This document shows positions 38,710 through 50,700 of a stretch of 64,000 nucleotides of DNA, one piece after another. Within the stretch, counting starts at the first letter, position 1; each line of letters opens with the position of its first letter. Origin of the DNA: Streptomyces sp. S465 (GTDB lineage Bacteria > Actinomycetota > Actinomycetes > Streptomycetales > Streptomycetaceae); the NCBI RefSeq assembly GCF_026898115.1, contig NZ_CP114036.1:8426001-8490000 (forward strand). The letters are read 5' to 3'. Under the pieces are notes generated by a model. That model saw only the letters and a program-made list of their open reading frames with translations, did not search any database and was not told where the DNA came from. A program made the translations under genes and the position numbers.

Positions 38710-41700
38710 TCACCGTTCGTCGTGGTCGCTGCCGCCGAGCGCGGCGTCTTCGAGTTCGCGCAGGATGTGCTCCTCGACCAGGTCGGCGAGGGCGGAGACG
38801 GTGCGCGCGGTCAGGATGTCCCGGGGCGTCAGGTCGACGGCGAACGCCTCCTTGGCCCGGGAGGCGATCAGCAGACTGCGCACCGAGTCACCGCCCAGGG
38901 CGAAGAACTCGTCCTCCGCGCCGACCGGTGTGACCCCCAGCACCTCCGACCAGATCTCCGCGAGGACCTCCTCGGTCGGGGTGCGCGGGGCGATGTGGCC
39001 GGCCGGCGCGCGCACGGTGGCGGGGCCGGGCGCGGGCAGCGCCGCGCGGTCGGTCTTGCCGTTCTCGGTGAGCGGCAGCCGGTCCAGCACGACGAACGCC
39101 GACGGGACCATCGGGCCCGGAAGCGTCCGGCCCAGATGGGTGCGCAGCTCCGGGTCGGCCGGGGCGCCCGCCCCGGGCACGAGGACCAGATGGGCCACCA
39201 GCCGGCGCGCCCCGGGCTCGTCCTCCCGCACCGTCACCACGGCCTCCGCGACGGCGGGGTGGCCGCACAGGGCGGTCTCCACCTCACCGGCCTCGATGCG
39301 ATGGCCGTGCAGTTTGAGCTGGTGGTCGACGCGCCCCAGGTGGTGCAGGCGGCCCCGGGCGTCGTAGCGGGCGAGGTCGCCGGTGCGGTACATCCGCGAG
39401 CCGGGCGGCCCGAAGGGGTCGGCCATGAAGCGGGCCGCGGTCAGTCCGGGGCGGCCCAGATAGCCGCGGGCCAGCGACGGGCCGCTGATCCACACCTCGC
39501 CGGGCACGCCCACCGGCACCGGGCGCAGCCGCGCGTCCAGCAGGTGGACACGGGTGTTGGGGAGGGGCCGCCCGATCGGCGGCGGGGCGCCGTCGGGGGC
39601 GAGCGGCTCGGACCAGGTGGCCACCACGGTGGTCTCGGTGGGCCCGTACGCGTTGATCATGCGGTGGTGCGGGGCCCAGCGGGCGGCGAGCTCCGCGCCG
39701 CAGGCGTCCCCTCCGACGATCAGCGTCCGCAGCTCGGGCAGCTCCCGTTCGGTGCCGGCGGGCAGGGTCGCCAGGGCGGCGGGCGGGATGAGGGTGTGGG
39801 TGATCCGCTGCCGCCGCAGGACGTCCGCGAGATGGCCGCCCAGTAGCGGACCGGGCTCGGGCACCACCAGGGCGGCCCCGGACGGCAGCGCCATGCACAG
39901 CTCCAGGACGGAGGCGTCGAAGCCGGGCGAGGAGAACGACAGGACCCGGTCGCCCGGCCGCACCCGGAAGTGCTCGGCCTCGGCGGCGGCGAAGCTCGCG
40001 ATGCCGCGGTGGGTGACGACCACTCCCTTGGGGGTTCCGGTGGACCCGGAGGTGTAGATCACATAGGCCGGGTCGTCCGGGTGGACGGCGCGCGGGCGGT
40101 CCGCGTCCGTGGGGCGGTGGGCCGGTTCGTCCGGGGCCAGGATCTCGGCGGCCCGCTCGATCACCACGTGCGGGGCGGAGTCCTTGAGCATCAGCTCGAC
40201 GCGCTCGGCCGGGTAGTCGGGGTCGATGGGCAGATAGCCGCCCCCGGCCTTGGCCACCGCGAGCCGGGCGACGACGGACTCCACCGACCGGGGCAGGACC
40301 AGCGCGACGATCCGCCCGGGGCCCACGCCCCGCCGGATGAGGCGGTGGGCGAGGCGGTTGGCGCGGGCGTCCAGCTCGGCGTAGGTCAGCCTCAGGTCCG
40401 GGGAGTCCACCGCCGGTGCGTCGGGCCGGCGGTCCGCCGCCGCCTCGAAGAGTTCGGCCAGGGTCGCGTGGGGCACCGGGCGGGCGGTGTCGTTCCAGTC
40501 CACCAGGAGCCGGCGGCGCTCGGCGGCCGGGAGGACGTCGATCCGGTCCGGCGGGGAGTCGTCGCCGGCCGTGGCGAGCGCGCCGAGGAGATGGCGGAGC
40601 CGGTCCGCGAGCGCCTCGGCGGTGGACTCCTCGAACAGCCGCGGGTCGTAGCCGAGTTCCACGGACAGTTCCGATCCGGGCGAGACCACCACGGTCAGCG
40701 CGTAGTTGGTGGACTCCAGGGCGTGCAGATCGCGCACCCGCAGCCCGTGCTCGGCCGCGGCGGCGCTGTTGATGGGGTAGTTCTCGAACACCACCAGGCT
40801 CTCGAACAGGTCCACCCCGCCCGGCACCTCGCTCCAGCCCTGGAGCTGGGCCAGCGACACATGGCCGAAGCCGCGCGCGTCCGCCTGCTCGGTCTGGAAC
40901 TCCCGCAGCCAGGCGGCCGTGCCCACCGTGTCCGGCACCGTGCAGCGCACCGGGAGGGTATTGATGAAGATGCCGGTGATGTCGTCCGCGCCCGGCAGCT
41001 CCGTCGGCCGCCCGGAGACCGTCGCCCCGAAGCAGATGTCCGACTCGCCGCTCAGCCGGGAGATCAGCAGCGCCCAGGCGCCCTGCACGACGGTGTTGAG
41101 CGTGAGCCGGTGCCGTCGGGCGAAGTCCGTAAGGGCGGCGGTGTCCCGCTCACCGAGCCGGTGCGAGAGCCACCGGGAGGACCGGGTGGCCGGCTCCGGC
41201 GCCGGCCTGCGGTCGTAGGGGAGCGGAGTGGGGGTGGTGAAGCCCGCCAGGACCCGCCGCCAGTGCGCCTCGGCCCGCGTCCGGTCCTGACGGCCCAGCC
41301 AGGCCACGTAGTCCGCGAACGGCCGGCGGCCCGGCAGCCTCGGGCGCTCCCCGGCGGCCAGGGCGGCATGGGCGGCGAAGACGTCGCCGAGCACCTGGAA
41401 GACGCTCCACCCGTCCAGCAGCACATGGTGGAAGGTCCACACCACCCGCACCTCGGCGGGGGAGAGCCGGACCAGGGTGACGCGGAGCAGCGGGGCCGCG
41501 GTGAGATCGATCCCCCGGGCGCGGTCCTGATCCAGCAGCCGCTCCAGCGCGGCCGTCCGCTCGTCCTCGCCGAGGCCGCTCCAGTCGAGTTCCTCGACCG
41601 GTACGGCCGCGGTGCGGCGCACGATCATCAGCGGCTCGGTCACCCCGTGCACCACCACCTCGCCGCGCAGCACCGGGGTGCGGTCCACGACGTGCCGCCA

Positions 41701-44700
41701 GGCGGCGGCCAGCACGCCCAGGTCGCCCACCCCGTCCAGCACGAAGGTCGCCTGCTCCACATAGAGCCCCTGGTCGCGCTGGGCCAGTGCGTGGAAGACC
41801 AGCCCGGCCTGGGTCGGGGTCAGCGGATGGATCTCGGCCACGTCCCGGCCGTCGCCCGCCAGCCGGTCGACGGTCTCCTGGTCCAGGGCGGCCAGCGGGA
41901 AGTCCGAGGGCGTCCGTCCGCCCGCGCTGGGGCGGGTGCACAGCGCCACGATCGCCCGCAGCTCCGCCACCATCTCCTCGGCGAGCCGGCGCACCGTGGC
42001 GCGCCGGTGCAGCGACCGGGAGTAGGACCAGCTCAGCTCGAGCCGCCGGTCGGTCACCCGGCCGACCACATCGAGCAGATGCGGCCGGGGCGCCCGCGGG
42101 CTCATATCGCCCTCCAGACCGCCGGTCAGGGCGTGCAGCAGACCACCCGGCGCGGGCGGCTCCCAGTCCTGCTGCCCGAGGTAGTTGAAGCTGATCCTCG
42201 GTTCGGCGGGCAGGCCGGCGGGGGCCGCGCCGGACAGATGGCGCAGCGCCCCGTAGCCCAGGCCGTTCCCCGGAACCGCCCGCAGCCGCTCCTTGACGGC
42301 CTTCAGCGTCCGCTCCAGCTCCCCGTCGGCGGGCGCCTCCAGGACGACGGGGAACATGGTCGTGAACCAGCCGACCGTACGGGACAGATCGACCCCCTCG
42401 GCGATCTCCTCCCGGCCGTGCCCCTCCAGGGTCACCGCCACCCGGTCCCGGCCGGTCCAGCGGGCGAGCACCCGCCCCAGGGCGCACAGCAGGACGTCGT
42501 TGACCCGGGTCAGATACGCGCCCGGCACCTCCCGCAGCAGTGCCCGGGTCTCCTCGGCACCGAGTGAGACGGTCACCTCCTCCTCGAAGGCCGCGGTGTT
42601 GGGCCCCGCCCCGTCCGTGGGGAGGTCGGTGGGGACGTGGCAGGCCGCCCAGTGGTCGCGTTCGGCGTCGAAGCCCCCGGCGGCGGTGTGGTCGCTCAAG
42701 CGCCGCGCCCAGGTGCGGAACGACGTGGTCTTGGGGCCCGGCTCGGCGGCCCGGCCCGCCACGAGGCGCCGGTAGGCGGTGTCCAGGTCCTCCAGCACGA
42801 TGCGCCAGGAGACCGCGTCGACCACCAGGTGGTGGGCCGTCAGCAGCAGCACGGGCCGGTTTCCCTCGCCGCGGGTGAAGAGCGCCGCGCGCAGCAGCGG
42901 TCCTACGGCCAGGTCGAATCCGGCCCGCATCCGCCCGGCCGTCTCCCGCAGCACCGCGTCCCGCCGCCCCGGCGGCACCGAGGACAGGTCGTGGACGTCG
43001 AGCGCCGGTTCCTCGGCGTCCGGCGGGGCGTTGTACTGGCGCACCGCGCCGTCCCCGGTCCGCTCGAAGCGCAGCCGCAGGGCGTCGTGGTGGGTCAGCA
43101 CCGTGGCCAGGGCGGTGCGCAGCGCTCCCTCGTCCACCGGCGCGGTCAGCTCGGCCGTGACCGACTGGGTGAAGTGCTCCGGCGCCTCGGGCAGCCGCTC
43201 GAAGAGCCAGCGCTGGATCGGGGTCAGCGGCACCTCCCCGACCACCGGGCCCTGCTCGTGCGCGGCCGCCGCGGCCGGTGCCGCCGATGTGGCCGCGGCC
43301 AGGTCCGCCACGGTCTGGTGGACGAACAGGTGGCGCGGGGTCAGCTCGATCCCGGCCCGGCGGGCGGCGGAGACGATCTGGATGCTGAGGATGGAATCGC
43401 CGCCGAGGGTGAAGTAGTTGTCCTCCACGCCGACCCGCTCCACCCCGAGGACCTCCGCCCAGATGGCGGCGAGGGCCTTCTCGGTCTCCGTACGCGGCTC
43501 CACATGGCCGGCGGCGGGGGCCGACCAGACGGGTGCGGGCAGCGCCCGCCGGTCCAGCTTGCCGCTCGGCCCCAGCGGCAGCCGGTCCAGCACGACCACG
43601 GCCGAGGGGACCAGGTGGTCCGGCAGGCCGGTGGCGAGGAACGCGCGGAGCGCGGCGGTGTCCACCGGTGCCGAGCCGGGGGCCCGCACCACATAGCCGG
43701 CCAGGCGCTTGTGACCATCGGTCTCCACCACGGCCGCGGCCGCCTCGGCGACATCGGGGTGGCGCGCCAGCGCCGCCTCCACCTCGCCCAGCTCGATCCG
43801 GAAACCGCGCACCTTGACCTGGTCGTCGGTCCGGCCGAGGTACTCCAGCTGCCCCCGCTCGTCCCAGCGGACCAGGTCGCCGGTGCGGTACATCCGGCTG
43901 CCCGCGGGGCCGTACGGATCGGCGGTGAACCGCTGCGCGGTGAGCCCCGGCCGGCCGAAGTAGCCCCGGGCCAGGCCCGGCCCGGCCAGATACAGCTCGC
44001 CCGGCACACCGACCGGTACCGGCCGCAGCCGCGCGTCCAGGGCGTAGGCGCGGGTGGCCGCGACCGGGGCGCCGATGGGCGGGGTGCGGTCGGGGTCGGC
44101 GGGGTCACAAATCCACGCGGTGGCGTAGACGGTCGCCTCGGTGGGGCCGTAGATGTTCGCCACCCGGCAGCCGGGGACGGCCGCGCGGACCTCCTGGACG
44201 GTGCGGGCGGCGAGCCCCTCGCCCGCCAGCACCACGGTGCCGGCCCGCACCGCCACCGACCCCTTGCCGAGCACCTGCCCGAGCGCCGAGGGCACGGCGC
44301 TGATCAGGCTCGCCGTCCAGGGTTGCGTGCGCTCGGCCAGGGTGAGCAGATCACGGACGATCTCGACGGAGCCGCCGGCCAGCAGCGGGCAGAGGATCTC
44401 GAAGACCGACACGTCGAAGTTGAGCGAGGTCGAGGCCACCACATGGGCGAGCCCCTGGGCGCCGAACTCCTCCCGTGCCCAGGCGGCCAGCGCGGCCACG
44501 CTCCGATGGGTGATCACGACGCCCTTGGGCACCCCCGTCGACCCCGAGGTGTGGATGACGTACGCCGGATGGCCGGGGTCCAGCGGGCCGCGCCGCTCGG
44601 CGTCGCCGACGTCCCCGGCCGGCAGCCGCGCCAGCCGCCGGCCGCACTCCGCGCCGTCCAGCAGGATCCGGCCGCCCGGCCCGGCGGGCACGCGGTCCGC

Positions 44701-47700
44701 CGACTCCCCGGTGGTCACCACCGTGTCCGGGGCGATGTCGCCCAGCATGAAGGCGATGCGCTCGGCCGGATACGCCGGGTCGACCGGGAGATAGGCCGCC
44801 CCGCTCTTGAGCACCGCCAGCACGGCCACCACCAGCTGAGGTGTGCGCGGCAGCGCCAGGGCCACGAAGCGCTCCGGGCCGGCGCCCGAGGCGATCAGCA
44901 GCCGGGCGAGCCGGTTGGCGCGCTCGTTCAGCTCCCGGTAGGTCAGCGGTCCGCCGTCGCCCAGCACCGCCACCGCGTCCGGGGTACCGGCCGCCCGCGC
45001 CTCGAAGAGCGCGGGCAGCACCGTGTGCGGCGCGGCCGCGACCGGGCCGCTGAACTCCTCGAGGATCGCGCGCGCAGCGGCCTCGCCGATCAGCGGCAGT
45101 TCGTCCAGCCGGCGCTCCGGACCGGCCGCCATCTGCTCCAGCAGCTCCCGCAGACAGCCGCCCAGCCGCTCGATCGTCGGGGCGTTGAAGGCCGCCGGGT
45201 CGTAGTCCAGCGAGATCGACAGCCGCTCCTCGGGCGCCACCACCACGCTGAGCGGATAGCTGGTGGGCTCCAGGTCCCGCTCCTGCCGCAGGCCCAGGCC
45301 GTGCGCCGCGATGGCCTCGCCGTCGAACGGGTAGTTCTCGAAGACCACGATGGAGTCGAAGAGGTTCACCCCGCCGGGCACCTCGCTCCAGCCGCCCAGC
45401 TGGGCCAGGGACACGAAGTCGAAGAGCCGGGCCTCGGACTGCGCCGACTGGAGCTCCCGCAGCCACGGGAGCAGCGGACTGCCGCCCGCCACCCGCACCC
45501 GGGTGGGGACGGTGTTGATGAACACCCCGACCATGGACTCGACGCCCGGCAGCGCGGCCGGCCGCCCCGAGACGGTGGTGCCGAAGCACACGTCGTCGGT
45601 CCCGCCGTACCGGGACAGCAGCAGCGCCCAGGCGCCCTGCACCACCGTGTTCATGGTCAGCCCGGCCCGCCGCGCGGCCGTCCGCAGCCGGGCGGACTCC
45701 TCGGCGCCGAGAGTGACCCGGTGCGAGCCCGACGAGGCGCTGCGGTGCGCCCCCGACGGGGGCCGGTCCCACGGCAGCCCGGTGGGCGAGGTGAACCCCG
45801 CCAGCGCCGTACGCCAGTACCGCTCGGCCTCCGCGGTGTCCTGCTCGCCGAGCCAGCCGAGGTACTCGCGGAACGGACGCCGGGCGGGCACCACCGGCGT
45901 CCGGCCCGCGGTGAGCGCCGCGTATCGCTCGCACACCTCGTCGAAGACCTGCGCCGCGCTCCAGCCGTCGAGCAGCACATGGTGGAAGGTCCAGACGATC
46001 CGCACCTCCTCGGCGGACAGCCGGATCAGCGCCAGCCGCATCAGCGGCGCGGTGGCCAGGTCGATCCCCTCGGCCCGGTCCTGGTCGAGCAGACGGCGCA
46101 GCTCGGCCTCGCGCCACTCCTCGGGCCGCCGCCTCCAGTCGTGGTGGACGATCCGGGGGGCCGCCCGGCCCATCACGACCTGGAGCGGCTCCGGGGTGTC
46201 CGCCCACACCAGACGGGTGCGCAGGATGGGGTTGGCGGCCACCGTGCGCCGCCACGCGGTGTCCAGCGCCCGTGGATCGCCCACCCCGGTCAGCGTCAGC
46301 TGGACCTGGTTGACATAGGCGTCCGACGCCGGCTCCATCAGCCCGTGGAACAGCATCCCGGCCTGCATCGGGGTCAGCGGATAGATGTCCTCGACGGCCC
46401 GGCCGTCGCCGGCGATCCGGTCCACCGCCGCCTGGTCCAGCCGGGCCAGCGGGAAGTCCGACGGGGTACGGCCGCCGGCCGCGGGGCCGGCGCAGTGGCC
46501 GATGATCTCCTCCAGGGCGCCGAGCATGGCCCGCGCCAGCCCGGTCACCGTCTCCTCGGTGTGCGTCCCCGTGCCGTAGTACCAGGTGATCTCCAGGCAC
46601 CGCCGCTCCACCCGGCCCACCACGTCCAGCAGATGCGCCCGGACGGTGTCGGGCGCGGCGTCACCGCCCAGCCCGCCGCGTACGGTGCGGACCAGACCGG
46701 TGTCCGCACCGGCCGCCCAGTCGAACTGCCCGAGGTAGTTGAAGCTGATGCCGGGCTCCGCCGCCTCCCCGAGCCCCGAGGCCGGGGCCAGATGGCGCAG
46801 CGCGCCGTAGCCGATGCCGCGGGCCGGCACCGCCCGCAGCTGTTCCTTGACGGACTTCAGCGTCTCGCCCCAGCCGCCGTCCTCGGGCAGGTCGAGGGCG
46901 ACCGGATACAGGCTGGTGAACCAGCCGACGGTGCGGGACAGGTCCACCCCGTCCAGCAGATGCTCCTCCCGGCCGTGGCCCTCCAGGTCCACGGCGACCC
47001 GGCGCCGCCCGGTCCAGTGGCCGAGCACCCGGCCCAGCGCGGCGAGCAGCACGTCGTCCACCCGGGTGCGGTAGACCCCGGGGACCTGCCGCAGCAGGGC
47101 GTCGGTCCGCTCCCGGTCCAGCCGGACGGTGACCGACGCCATGGACGCCACCGTGTTGTCCCCCTCGCCGTCGCCGTCCAGGGGTAGCCGCGCCGCGCAC
47201 TCCTGCGCCACCGCCCGCCAGTGGGGGAGTTCGGCGTCGAAACCGCCGGCGGCGGTGTGTGCGGCCAGCCGCCGCGACCAGTCGCGCACCGAGGTGGTGC
47301 GGGGGCCGAGGTCGGCCCGTCCGCCCGCGAGCACCTGCTGGTAGGCGGTGTTCAGATCCTCCAGCAGCACCCGCCAGGAGACCCCGTCCACCACCAGGTG
47401 GTGGGCGGTCAGGAAGAGCGTGGGCCGCCGCCCCGCTCCGGACCGGAACAGCCGCGCGGCCAGCAGCGGTCCCCGCGCCAGGTCGAACCCGGCCTGCGCC
47501 TCGGCCATCGCCGCGTCCTCGGCGGCCCGCCGCTCCCGCGCGCCCAGCCCCGACAGGTCGTACTCCCGCAGGGGCGCCGGGGCCGCCGGGTCCGGCGCCG
47601 GGCAGTACGGGCGCAGGCTCCCGTCCGCGCCGGGCGTGAACCGCGTCCGCAGCGCGTCATGGTGGACCAGCAGCGCCTCCAGCGCCGCGCGGAGCGCACC

Positions 47701-50700
47701 GGGGTCCGGGTCCCGGTGCAGTTCGACGACCACGGACTGGTTGAAGTGGCCGGGCCGGCCCGGCCGCATGGCGAGGAACCAGTGCTGGATCGGGGTGAGC
47801 GGCAGCTCGCCGGTCACCGGTCCGGTGTCGGCGGCGGGTGGCGCGGTGGGGGTGGCGACGGCGGCGAGCGAGGCGATGGTGGGGTGCCGGAACAGCTCCC
47901 GGGGGGTGAGGGCCAGCCCCGCCTGCCGGGCGCGGGAGGCCACCTGGATGCTGAGGATCGAATCCCCGCCCAGCTGGAAGAAGTCGTCCTCCGCGCCGAT
48001 CCGCTCCCGGCCCAGCAGGGTGCCCCAGATCTCCGCGAGGGCCCGCTCGGCATCGGTACGGGGCGCCACGTACCGCGCCGTCCCGGCCGCCGGATCGGGC
48101 GCGGGCAGCCGGCGGCGGTCCACCTTGCCGTTGCGGGTGAGCGGCAGCGCGTCGAGGGTGACGAACACCGCGGGCACCATGTAGTCCGGCAGCACAGCGC
48201 CCAGGAAGGACCGCAGCTCCTCGGCCCCGGGCGGCGCGCCCCCGCCGGCCGGCACCACATAGCCGGTCAGCAGCGCGCGCCCGCCCGCGCGGGAGAGCGT
48301 CACGACCGCCTCCGCCACGGCCTCGTGGCGGGCCAGCGCGGTCTCGATCTCCCCCGGCTCGATACGGAAGCCCCGGACCTTCAGCTGGTCGTCGGCGCGG
48401 CCCACGAAGCGCAGTTCACCGCCGTCGGTCCAGGCCACGATGTCCCCGGTGCGGTACATCCGGGAGCCGGGCGGCCCGTACGGATCGGCCAGGTACCGCT
48501 CGGCGGTGGCGCCGGGGCGGCCGTGGTAGCCGCGCGCCACCCCGGCGCCCGCGATGTGCAACTCCCCGGGGATGCCGGGCGGTTGCGGCTGGAGGGCGCC
48601 GTCGAGGACGTAGACGCGGGTGTTGTCCAGCGGCCGTCCGATGGGCAGCGCGGGTGGCAGCTCCTCCCCGGCGCGGAACGGGCGCCGGGTGGCGAACGTC
48701 GTGGTCTCGGTGGGCCCGTAGCCGTCCACCACCGTCAGCTCCGGGCAGGCCGCGAGCACCCGGCGCACCGCGGCGGCGGGCACCGCCTCACCGCCGGTCC
48801 ACACCTCCCGGGCGCCCCGCAGACAGTCCGGCGCCTCCTGCGCGAGCAGCCGGAACAGCCCCGCGGTCAGCCACAGGCAGCTCACCTTGTGCACCCCGAT
48901 CGCCCGGCGCACGGTGTCCGCGTCCAGCTCCCCGGCGGGCGCCAGCACCGCCCGGCCGCCGCGCAGCAGCGGCACCCACAGCTCATAGGTGGAGGCGTCG
49001 AACGCCTGGGGCGAGTGCACCAGCACCCGGTCGTGGGCCGCGAACGCGCGGTCCGCGACGAGGGCGGTCACATCGCGGTGGCGCACCGCGACCCCCTTGG
49101 GCCGCCCGGTGGAGCCGGAGGTGAACATCAGGTACAGGGCGTTGTCGGGGGAGAGCGCCACGTGCGGCGGCCGCGACGGGCCGTCGTCGTCGCCTCCGCC
49201 GCCGGACTCCACCACCAGGGTCCGCCCGGCGGCCGCGATGTCCGCCGCCGTGCGCTGCCAGGCCCGGTCGGTCAGCAGCACCTCCGCTCCCGCCTCCGCC
49301 AGCACCCCGCGCAGCCGGTCCCCGGGGGCGCGGGTGTCCAGCGGTACGTACACCCCGCCGGCCTTGACGACCGCCAGCAGCGCCACCACCAGTGCCACGG
49401 ACCGGTCCATCAGCACGGCCACCGGGCGCTCCGGTCCGACGCCGTGTGCGACGAGCCGGTGGGCCAGCCGGTTGGCGCGCGCATCCAGCTCCCGGTAGCT
49501 CACCGGGCCGTCCGCGCCGTCCAGGGCCGTCGCGTCCGGCGCGCACCGCACCCGGTCGGCGAACAGCCCGGCCACCGTGGCCTCGGTCAGCGGGACGGCG
49601 GTGTCGTTCCACTCGTGGAGCACCTGGCGGCGGCGTTCGGGGGTGAGCATCGGCAGCCGCGCGGGCGCCCGGTCCGGGCCGTCGGCCATGGCCGTCAGCA
49701 CCACCGTCAGCTGCTCCGCCATCCGCCGGACGGTGGCCTCCTGGAACAGCGCCGGGTCGTAGCCGAGCCGCAGGCCCAGCTCCGCACCGGGGTAGACCAC
49801 CAGGGACAGCGGGTAGTTGGTGGTCTCCACGCCTTCCAGCTCCCGCAGGGCGAGGCCGTGCGCGGCGGCGAGGTCCCCGCCGACCGGATAGTTCTCGAAG
49901 ACCACGAGGGAGTCGAAGAGGTTCACCCGCTCGGGCAGACCGGTGAAGGACCGCAGCCGGGTGAGCGGCACGAAGTCGAACCGCCGGTCCTCGGTCTGCC
50001 CGGCCTGCACCGCGCTCAGCCACGCCGTGAGGGTGGCACCGGCCGGCACCGTGAGCCGGGTCGGCACGGTCGTGATGAACAGTCCGTTCATCGACTCCAC
50101 GCCCAAAAGCTCCGGGGGCCGCCCGGAGACCGTGGTCCCGAAGACGACGTCGTCGCGGCCGGACTGCCGGGCCAGCAGCAGCGCCCACGCCCCCTGCACC
50201 ACGGTGTTCAGGGTGAGCCCCGCGCCCCGGGCCAGGGCGCCCAGCCGGCGGGTGGTGTCGGCGGACAGGGTGACGCGGAGGCCCTCGGTGGACTCGGCGC
50301 GGTGGGTCTCGGTGGGCTCCCGGTCGTACGGCAGCGGGGTGGGCTCGGTGAGGCCGGCGAGCCGGGCCCGCCAGTGCTCCTCGGCCCGGACCTCGTCGCG
50401 CTCCCGCAGCCACGCCACATAGTCGCCGAACGGGCGGCGGCCGGGCAGATCGGAGGCCATGGCCGGGCCGGACACGCCCTCGCGCGCGCGAGCGTGGCAG
50501 TGGAAGACGTCGGAGAGCACCTGGAAGAGGCTCCAGCCGTCCAGGATCAGATGGTGGAAGGTCCACACCACCTGGACCTCGGTGTCCGACAGACGGGCCA
50601 GCGCCAGCCGCGTCAGCGGTGCGGTGGCCAGGTCCACACCGCGCTCCCGGTCCGCGGCGAGGAATCTGCGCAAGCGCTCCCGCCGCTCGTCCGGTCCGGA

